Positions 14,675 to 25,400 of a stretch of DNA of 39,832 bases are shown piece by piece; the stretch's first letter is position 1; every line of letters begins with the position of its first letter. This DNA is from an uncultured Candidatus Melainabacteria bacterium (lineage in GTDB: Bacteria > Cyanobacteriota > Vampirovibrionia > Gastranaerophilales > Gastranaerophilaceae). Under the pieces are notes generated by a model, which was not told the DNA's origin, made no database searches, and was given only the letters and a program-made list of their open reading frames with translations. Location of the stretch: NCBI GenBank assembly GCA_946055575.1, contig CAMGGL010000004.1:1-39832 (forward strand), written 5' to 3'. The position numbers and the translations under genes are program-made.

Positions 14675-16396
14675 TTAAATACAGAAGCAGAGGGGAGCAT
14701 AAATGGTAGCACGAGTAGCAAGAAAGTAGTCGGCATAACCACGGCCGGACACATAACACACATAAGTGGAAATGCTAGAAGCAACGGAAGAAAGCCACCA
14801 GATGCAGCGACCATTTGAAGAATTTCTTTTAATCCTATTTTCACAGTTATTTGCAAACCATGGGAACTGAATAGATAAGCCTGCTTCAGGAAACCAAAAT
14901 CCTGATGTTAGACAAAGATTGCTTCTAATACCACATCCATAAACTTCTATTTCATTAGGTAACCAAAGTTTACCCATATCTGCCCAACTCCATCCTGAGC
15001 CACCTGTAAGCAAGCCACTAGCAGAATATCTTTCATCTAATATGTTTCTTTTCTGTTTTAAAACTGCTTGAAGCTCTGACGGTAATAAGCTGATAATACC
15101 GGCACCGCCATTAGCACCATGAGCAACTTTGTTATAACCACTTGAAGCATCATAATTATTCACCCCATTTAAGATTGCATATATTGCTGATGCTAACCAA
15201 GGACTTTTTATATTATTTGTACCATTATTATTATCTGTTGGGTTCCATTTAATAGGAGTATCAATAACTTCATCTGTTGAAATATAAATCATATTACCAA
15301 TATTCGTATCTGCACATGATTTATAGGTATTTAAACCAATAATTCTACATTTGAAATTTTGAGCAGGAATTGAATAACCTGCAATAGTACCTGCTTTTAA
15401 TGAGGTATGGAAATAATCCCCAATATGAATACCATCATAATTGCCTGCATTTTTTCTTGCTTCAAGCCAAGCATACACATTTCCATAAGTAGCAATCTCA
15501 CTTGCAAATTTTACTTCTAAATCCACTCCTTTATATAATCTATCATAAGCCTTCATTATTGCCTGATACTCATTACCAAGATTGCTTGTATATGAATTAT
15601 ATTCAGATTTTAATTTATCACTATTTGCAGTATAAATACTATTTATATTATTTTCAGCATTAGTTAAATCTGCATTAATATCACTTCTTGCACTATTCAA
15701 ATCTGATGCAATATTTTCTCTGCCTGATGCAATTTCACTAGCTGCAACGGCTTGAGATGTTTCAATATCATTAATTGCCGTCTGCCTTGATGTAGCTATA
15801 TCATTCATAGCAGTATTATATGTTTCTTCAACTATTGCTGCTTGTTGAGTTGCAATAGTTGCTTCTTCACCTGCTGAAATTGCTGATGCGTTTGCGGCAC
15901 TTGCAGAACTTGCAGCATCAGATGCAGAAGCTGCTGCATTAACTTGAGCTTCCTGTAATGCTTCAATGAGCTCATCAGCGGACTGTGAAGAACCTTCTTG
16001 AGTTTTTACAGACCTTTCCATTTGCCTGCTTATAATTTGACAAATTCTAGTTAAATAATCGAGAGAATATTCCAATGTTTCAAGATCTAAATAGCTTGAT
16101 TTACCATAAGGATTTTCTTGAGCAATAGGCAAAGTTAAGCATAAAGAAATAACTTCATCCTCACCCAAAACATCATAAGATGAACCATTTACAGGAAAGT
16201 TTATAAAACTCCCGTTTTCATTTTTTAGTTCATTAATTGAATAATCAGTTCCAAATTTTAATAATGTTTGAACCCCTTTTGAATTTGTATGATATACCGC
16301 AAGCTGTGTTTCATCTTCGATATAAAAATCAAAATCAAAAGTTGTTGTACTTCCGTTTCCGCTCCAGTTATTGTATGGATTTTTGTCAGGTATCAT
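14675..16396 (-). CDS. DGR target: phage tail fibre/receptor-binding protein (T7 gp17-like N-terminus, C-type-lectin/DUF6273-like C-terminus)
   Basis: N-term YNNWSGNGSTTTFDFDFYIEDETQLAVYH resembles the T7 tail-fibre N-domain; alanine-rich coiled coil in the middle; C-term carries VR with RNSSNGRCIWWLSSVASS... Confidence 0.9.
   Translation of the reverse strand: MIPDKNPYNNWSGNGSTTTFDFDFYIEDETQLAVYHTNSKGVQTLLKFGTDYSINELKNENGSFINFPVNGSSYDVLGEDEVISLCLTLPIAQENPYGKSSYLDLETLEYSLDYLTRICQIISRQMERSVKTQEGSSQSADELIEALQEAQVNAAASASDAASSASAANASAISAGEEATIATQQAAIVEETYNTAMNDIATSRQTAINDIETSQAVAASEIASGRENIASDLNSARSDINADLTNAENNINSIYTANSDKLKSEYNSYTSNLGNEYQAIMKAYDRLYKGVDLEVKFASEIATYGNVYAWLEARKNAGNYDGIHIGDYFHTSLKAGTIAGYSIPAQNFKCRIIGLNTYKSCADTNIGNMIYISTDEVIDTPIKWNPTDNNNGTNNIKSPWLASAIYAILNGVNNYDASSGYNKVAHGANGGAGIISLLPSELQAVLKQKRNILDERYSASGLLTGGSGWSWADMGKLWLPNEIEVYGCGIRSNLCLTSGFWFPEAGLSIQFPWFANNCENRIKRNSSNGRCIWWLSSVASSISTYVCYVSGRGYADYFLATRATIYAPLCFCI
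14688..14808 (-). repeat. DGR variable repeat (VR), 121 bp
   Basis: Aligned without gaps to the TR (offset 621 bp): 18 mismatches, all at template A (T on + strand). Confidence 0.95.
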
Positions 16397-16432
16397 TTTC
16401 TACTCCTTTTCTTTTTAATTATTACTCTCTGC

Positions 16433-19400
16433 TTATTTTTTCTTTTCAGGCGGCTTACCTGTTGCAGCAACATTTGCACGATATTTACCATATCCAAACA
16501 TTCTCAACAAACCAGTAAAGATATTGCCTTTTACAGCATCACCAATACCACCTGCCGTATTTACTAATCTTGTTGCCGGAACTCCAGTTGCATCATCCGT
16601 TATTAATGCCATAGCATCAACCCAATCAGCAAAAGATACTTCATTTTTAAGTATCAACTCTTTTCCGATTTCTTCTATATCTGAAATAATCGGTACTGCT
16701 TTTAAGAATGGTTTATATTCATCCTTATCAATCAATGTCATTAAAAATCTTAATGCAGTTGTAATCCCCATACCTGCAAAACCATAAGCACCCATATTAG
16801 AAAATACAACGGCAGAACCTACATCAATTCCAAATCTTGCAAGAGTATCATCATCATCCCCTCTCATAAGCGAACCTATCAACTGCATCAGAGAAAGATT
16901 GCCCAAGAAAGAAGTGAATATTATAGGATTAAAGACTTTATAAATTAAAATTGCTTTTATCATATCCTTTTGAGAAATATCACCTCTTGCTCTTGAAGCA
17001 AGTGCATCAAGAAATTTTCTTTCGTACTGTAAAGATGTATTGTTAAATGCAAACATCATACGAGTAAAGAAATTTTCAGACATTTTCTTCTGCCATATAG
17101 AAGTTGCAGAATTATGACCTGATTGCTGTGCTCTCAATGTATCTTCAACAAATTTATCAAAGGCTTCTTCTTTTGACATACCTTGTTTCATTAAATAATC
17201 TATGTAAGGTTTACCACCGAAACATATAGCAAGAATATCACCGTATTTTGTGTTTGTTGAGCAGAAGTTTCTTAAAGTTCTAAACCTATCACTTTCATCT
17301 GTAATCTTTGTCATGATTTCATTCATGGAATTCCCTGCAAGTCTTGCTTTCAAATAATCACAATTTTCCATCATAAATTTAAAAGTTTCTTTAGGCTTTT
17401 TAAGATTTTCCGTAAAACCTTTACTCCATAATCCCAACGGCATTTTTTCAGCATAGTTTATTACAGAAGTTAATTGACCAAACATAACTTTAAAATTTCC
17501 ACCAATACGAGATGTTATGTAATTTGTAGCAAGTGCATCTGCCCATGATTTACCGACATTCAAACCACGAACATAATTTTCAAAAGTTGATGCTCCTAAT
17601 TGATTTAATAATGTATCGTGTATTCTATCCCCGACAGTTCTTTTTTGTTTTCCTCTCTTTCCTTTCAGTTTTTCACCGACATTTGATAAAGGCATATTTA
17701 CCCCATCAAATACTTCTTTTATAGCAGCCCTTACTGTTGCATCTTTAAATATTGCATTCAAATAATTTAATCTTTCAGAAAGAATTACATATCTTGCCGT
17801 TTTATTAATATGTGGAACTAATATTGATAAAGGCTGTTCAGGCTTCATTTTAATTCTTTTGCAAGTCTTTCTTTGTTTAATAAAAGAAGGATTGCTTGAA
17901 CGAACAACATTTTCATGAAGCATATCAATTTCAGATCCGACACGAACAGTTTTTGAAGGAAAATAATTTTGTACTTTAGGAAGCGATAATCCCATTGTCC
18001 TAATAAATACTTCATTATTTTCATCATACATACTTTCGCAAGTATCAATTAAAAGCCAAGCTAACTGCTTATCTTCATCAGATAACACTTCATTGAACAT
18101 ATACTCAACCTGATGCAATCCATATTGAGTAAATAATCTTTGTTCAAGTTCTTCATTCATAGACCAAGCATACAGAGTTATTATTTCAGCTCTTGATAAC
18201 AATACCCCTGTTTCGATAAATTGACCTGTTTCTTTTGAGTATGTTACTTCCTTAAAGTTATAAACTTCTTCTTCATATTCCTGCATCAATTTTACAAAAG
18301 GCTGAATATTTCCGAAATCAACAAACCTATTAAATTTATCAATAAATTTTTCTTTTGCACTTATAGGATTATTCAAGCCATAAATATCCATAGCCTTTTG
18401 ACAGAAATCAGCATAATGTTTGTACGCATAAACTTCTGCATCACTTTCCAATTTTAATAAAGAATATCTTTGAGCAACTTCTTTTCCGAATAAAGCATTC
18501 AAAGCTGTTTCCCAGTTTACTAAAGTTTTTTCAGAAGTTAAACCTGTTTCACCCATAATAAATTTTGCAATATTTTTAGCAGCATTATTGCCCTTAATAC
18601 TTCTAACTCTCATTGCTAAATCAGTTTTCATATTATCTCTTTGAAGCTGCTTTTCAAGTTCTTCTGCATCTTTAGCTCTACGACCTTCAAATTTTAATGT
18701 CATAATATCCTCAAGCAAAGAACGAGTTGCAGCCAAGTTTAAATCATTTACTTTACTTGAACGATATTCTAAAAATTTTCTTTTTAAATTACTTTGAAAA
18801 TCAGTTTTAAGTTCCGGAACTGAAAGAGGGTTTTCATCATTATTTTCTCTTTCCTCACCTGCTGCAGCTTTATCAAGTTCAATAATTGCACCATATTCTT
18901 TAAAGGCTTCTTTAGGTTTTAATTTATTTATTTCTGCAAGCTCTGCAAATACAGTATTAGTTTTCCAATCAAATTTTCCTTTAGATAAAGTTCCGACCTT
19001 AACAAGTTTAGAATTTACTCTAATTTGTTTTTGTATTTCTTTATGTAAAATATTTTTTGCTTGATTTTCTAAATCTGAAATGACATACTCATTTATTTTT
19101 CTTACTATTCTTTTTGTAGCATTTACAGAAGTTGCGTGCTTAATTGCTTTATATAAGCTATGAGATTTACTAATCCTAACTTTATATCTAACATTAGGTT
19201 CATATATTCTCAATTCGCTCAATTTATTAGTTACATAAAATTGAAGCTGCTGAACAACAGGAATATTAGGATATCTTTTTCTGTTAAAATCTTCTTTTTG
19301 TCCTTCATTATAATCATCTTCAACTTTTCCTAATCTTTCAACTAAATCAGCAACAACCTCATCAGGCATTGAAGGCATATTGTCAAATAATGAATATAGT

Positions 19401-22400
19401 GCTTCAAGAGCTGTAGTTTTTTCTTCACCTTTTAAAGATTGAACTTTGTTATATAAATATTCAAACTTACCATAGAAATCACCAATCTCATCTTCATCAA
19501 TATTATTAAAATTATATGTTCCATCAGTCAGAACCTCAAAAGCCTGTTCTGCTAATTTATAATCACCATCAATTTCTTGATTATCATAACTAACTCCTGT
19601 ATCATTATAAAATTCAGCCCATTCTGGATGAAATCCATCAGAAGCTGTTATATTATCAGTAGCTTCAAATTTCTCTTGAACCTTTTCCCAGTTACGAGGA
19701 TTAGCAATAAATTGACGTTTGTATCCTGTTGCGACTTCAAGAATACTCAAAGTAACATCTTTATATCTTTGCTTCATTTCCCTTACTTCTTTTGGAACAC
19801 GAGCAACTGCAGTTTCTGCCATTTCAAGATATTCTTCTACTTTTCTTTTCTTATCAGAAGCTCTGTTATTTGCGGCAATATTATCCTTCCAAATCTCATC
19901 AAGTTCTTTCATTTCTTCTTCTTGACGAGATTTTATTTCTTTAATTTTTTCATTAATATCATCACATCTATCAAATACAGTTTTTCTTATTCTTTCATTT
20001 TCAGTAGTCAATAATCTTTCAAACAGTTTTTCAAGATGAGCAACATCATCTTCCGAGAATGAATATTGAGTTCCATCTTCTGTATATACAAGCTGTTTGA
20101 TGCTGTCATAAATCTGAATAAGAGCATTTTTGAAATCTTCAAAAATTCTTTTTAATCGGTTACTTCTTGCAGAACCATTTCTGATATATGCTTCAAACCC
20201 TACTGCAAATTTTTCATGCTGTTCTGTTGTAAATTTTTCACCATTATTTTTTAAGAATTTTCTAACTTCTGCCAAATCAAGAGCAAGTTCTTCATTATCT
20301 TTTGCATATTTTTCTAAACGAGTTAGCCACCAATGAGCAAACTCATGAATGATTGTACTTTCATCAGCATTCTTAAATAACTCAATTAAATTTTCAGCAG
20401 GTACAAACGCACCTTTAATATTCATGTTTCTTAATTTACGAGGAGTAACATTATCAAAAAGCATATTACCCTGAATTACATCATCTGACATATCACTTTC
20501 AGAATATGCCATAGTTCCATCATCAAACACAACAAGCTGATCTGTTGCAGCTACATCAGATGTTTCAGATGGCGATTTTTCCATTCTTTCTTCATCAGAC
20601 AAATTCATTCTATTAGAAGTATTTCTGGCTTCTGTTTCCCCAGATAACCTTCTGTAAAGGTCAAATGTATTGACTTCAAAAGATTTTAATTGCTGCAATG
20701 CACTTTCAATTTTACCAAGATGTCTATAAGACGGAGATAATTTATCTAAAATTTTGCCTGCCTTATAGTCTAATCTTCTTGCCACTTTTTTTAATTCAGC
20801 AGTATCTTTTTTTGAATAATTTTTATATCCTTCAAAAGTTTTGTTATCTTTGTGCTTTTGAATACTATAATCAATAAACTCTTGACAGCACTCATTGATA
20901 TACTTTGCTCTTTCTTTTTTTCTGGTTTTACGAGGAGCATACCAACCTTTTCCCTGCTGCATCCACCAATAAGATTTTGTAATTTTTTCAGGATTATCTT
21001 GTATTGCCCTGATTAAAAGTAAGTTATTAACAATACTATACTCTTTCATTACATTGTCATAGTCTTTACTTGCAGCACTGTTTTCAATTGCATCTTTTGC
21101 ATCAGCAAGAATAATCTCAATATTTTTAACATTTCCGCCAACAGCAAAATTTTCTTTGTGTTGGATAAAATGCTGTATTTCATGCATCAATGTTTCTTTG
21201 AGATCATCACCTTTGCTATATAACAGAGTTAAATCAAGTGAGATTTCATTTCTTGCATCTGAATATGTTCCCATAATACTGCCTGCATGTGGTCTAAATT
21301 CCACTCTTACATTTCTCAATGAAGGATAAGCAGCATAAAGTTTTTCATGGTCTAATATATCATGCAAGCGAGCAGCATAACCTTTTGTTTCATAGTATTT
21401 CAGATTATCAACTTCTTCAAGTTTTCTGTTCATTAAGCTGTCATACTGTTCTCTGAAATCTTTATCATCAATTTCTTTTGCATCATGTCTTTTGACCAAA
21501 TCACTCATTCTGGTATTATAGTCATCAATATTTAATTTAACCCAATCAATTTCATCCTGTCTTGCCTTTTTGATACTTTCAGTATTAACAGTTGCATCTC
21601 TATCAGATATTTCATATCTAAATTTACCATCAACACCTTTGAACCATCCTGTTTTTTTTCTTACATATTCGGCATCTTCTCCATTCGCAAGCATTTTTTT
21701 TGCATTTAGCAATGAGTGTTTATCAGCAGTTCCAGAGCCTTCCCCTGCAAATTGATAATATTTTTCAAGAACCTTGACAGCTTTGTCATCAAATACTACA
21801 TAACATTTACCATCTCGCAACCCATTATAAACAATACCTTTAATGCCATATTTATTAAGAGTTTCACTTGCATTTTTATCTCCACCCAATGAGTGAGAAA
21901 GCATATTGTAAATTTGTCTGCCATCCATATTTATATTCTCATTTTTTGGCAGATTATATCTCAGGTAGTTTGGAGCATTAACTTCGCTTTCAACAAGTTC
22001 TATCAGAGCATTTTTAACTTTTTCTGGTTGTTCTTTATAGTCTTTCTGCTCATCAATTAACACATCATCATCTGGAATATCAACCTCAAAGAGCTGCCCT
22101 TCTGATTGTTTAATTTCAAGATTTTTAATTTCAGAAAGTTTTTTAAGTTGTTCTCTTTCTTTATCAATACGCTCTTGATGAGGCTGCAAAAATTCTTTTG
22201 TTGCAGCTTGAATATCTTTTACAGTTGTTTTTCTTCCTTCTTCTTTTGCTTTATTTTTTGCATCCTGAATTATATATTTGAAGCGATATGCATCTTCTTT
22301 TTTGATGTTTTTGTTAAATTCTGTTATTGAAATTTTAGGATTTTTCTCAATGAAATCAATAGCATCTCTCCAAGTTTGAAGCCATTTATCACTTCTTTCA

Positions 22401-25400
22401 ATATCTAATTTTATTGCTTCAACATAATCTTTTATTTCTTCATTAAATGATGCAGGATTTTCCATTATATTGTTAATAGCTCTTGTACTGAAATTGTTTA
22501 TTATATAGCTTCTTATTCCTGCATCAGCAGGTTTTCCGTTTATTTTTATATCGTATTTTGTACCAAAAGAACCATTAAGCAATAACTTTTGCCTATAACC
22601 TTCTGATACATTCTTATTGCCTGCAAAATACAAACCCCAACCATGAGCTTGTGCACCTTCCCCATTTCCTATGTAATCGGTAGAAAATTCATCAAAATTA
22701 TGCGGAGTGCCATGATAAGCCGATTGATAGTAAATATTCGGATTTTCTGTATCAAAAGTTCCCCAATTATTGACCGCTTTTATTTGCTCCGATTTAAAAG
22801 CAATATATGTAGTTGCTACTTCTCCACCATCAATTTGAGCCCAATCATCACGAATATTTCTAACAATTACACCATCATAGTTTGTAACCGCATATTTTAA
22901 TTCTCTTTTTAATTCATCATAAAAATCATTATAAGTTTGCCCTTTAGCATCAATTTCAAGAGGATTTTCCATTTTTAAATATACTTGCATTGGATTTCTA
23001 TGGTATGTATCACCATAAGTTTTTGCAATATTTATACTGTCTGAAAAATAAATTGCTTCCGGATAGTCTAAATCTGTACTTGCGTTATTAGGTTCAAAGA
23101 TTTCAATATTATTTGCAGTTGTTCCATGATAAACAATAAGCGGTTTATTATCTTCATCAACAACTTTACTGTCACCAAACCATTTTTTAAAATATTTACT
23201 TTCAGTTCCTTTTTCTTCCCACTCTTTTTTTGCAGCAGAAATTTCAACAGAACCTTTTGCTCCTGCTGTTTCAACTGATTGAAAATAACTTTTACCTAAA
23301 TGCTCATCAATAGTTCCTGATAATTCTCTATTGATAGGATTTATGTCTATATTAACAGTTCTGCCGTTTTTATCTTCAATAGTAAGATTATCATAATGAA
23401 GCATATTAAAAGCATCATCTTCTCTCATGCTACCTGAATATTGAAGAATAAAATCTAAATCTGATGTTTCTTTATTTTTACCTGTTGTATAAGAACCATA
23501 AACTCTTAAATCTTCCATATTAAATTCTTCAGGAGTAACATCAGCTTCTTGCAAAATATTTTCAATATCTGCTTTTATCATTTCAACAAGATTATCAGCA
23601 GACATATCAAAATTTTCTTTTAAGTTCTTATCAATATCAAATGATTGAAATAATTGTCCTGTTTGATTATAGATTAATTCTCTTAACTCATTTGCGAACT
23701 CTGTATGCTCTGCATATTCAAGAGCAGAAATAAATGTTTTTACTTTATCATAATCTTCTTGCTCCAATAGCCCATCACGAATTTTTGAAAGAATATCAAT
23801 CTCATCCATAACTTGAGCAATATAATTTTCGTCAGAAAAATCATCAGGCAAATTGTTTAATGTATCAAATAATTCTTCAATCCTTCCATCAGTCTGAATA
23901 TATCTGCCATTTTCTTTTGCAGCAGCTTCTGCTTCTCTTTGTATTTCAGGCATTTCCTCTTGCATAATTTCATCTAAAGAAATCCCTGTTGTTTCGCTTA
24001 ATTTTTGTAATGGTGCAGCAAATAATGCAGCAACAGTCTTTGCATCTTTTTCTTTTGCAAAAGTTTTATTATCCATGAATTTTTTTGTTAAGTCATTTTC
24101 AATTCTTTTAGCTGCTGTTTCAGGAGTTTCATTATTTTTATTTTCTTCAATAGTCTTTTTTAATTCTGTCCTTATTTCATTTTCAGACATGTTTTTCAGA
24201 ATATCATCTTGCAGACTTTTATCCACATTTTGACTGGACCAAATATCTCTCAATCTCTGTTCTGCTAATGATTGAGATCCGTTAATCTTAATAAGACCTT
24301 GATCTAAATAAAACTGTTCAGGCGATTGAATATATCTGTTTGCTCTATCTGTTAATTTTGCAACATCTTTTTCATACTGTTTTTTCTTCCATTCATCAGA
24401 TACTTTTGAACCCGTACCTGCAACAATATGACCTGCTCCACCAACCGCAGCAAAAGACAATGCTTCTTGCCCCCATTGAGAAGGATTGTCTGCATACAAA
24501 ACATTATTCATAAATCCATCAAAATTATATTCATCAAGACCATTTAAACCAAAAACTTGACATAAAAAGCGATTGAGAACTTCTTCACCCATTTCCTCAA
24601 TTACACCATCATAGCCATATTTTTTTAAAGCATTAGAAGCTGCCATGCCATAACGACTTGAAACAAGTTTATCAAATTCTGTAAAAAATTTTTTAGGCAA
24701 TACTTTTTGAACAGGTTTTGCAAAATAATTTGCAACTGGGGAAAAACTCCATCCTGCTGTTTCGGTTAATGCTTCAAATGTACTATCACCTAAAGATTTC
24801 ATAATTGATAGAGCAGGATGTTCAGAGGATGTAAAAACTGCATCACCCAAATCTGTAACATATATCCCTGTTGCTATTTGTCTATCTGCAATACCACCAA
24901 CAAAAGTATGCGGCATTTTTGTCAATCCAAATTTTGCAGACGAAGCGACAGCAGAAGGCAATGCTTTTGCTGTTTCTTTTAAACCTTCTTTAACACCAAC
25001 ATTAGCAAGTGCTTTAGCACCCGTAGTATTAATCAAAGTATCTTTATAAATCTTTTTTGCAGTTGAAAGAGGAACAGTTGTTTTAACAGCAGCAGGTGCA
25101 GCAGATTTAATTGCAGCTTTTTTTAATTCAGCTTCAACAGCTTTTCTTGCTGCTTTTTTTGCACCTATTGTAGATAATGTTTTAGCTAGAGATGCAAAAC
25201 CAACAGCTTCGGTTGTTGCTGCAAGACCTATACCAAATTCTTCAAGATATGGAATAGTAGAAAGAATTGCATTTACAGTTCCGCCACCAAAAGTAAAACC
25301 ACGCACTTCAAGTTCTTTCATATCTCTCAGATAATCAACAAGTTTTTCCTGTTGCTCATAAGTTAATTCTTCACCTTTTTTAGCTCTATTCAAAAGAACA

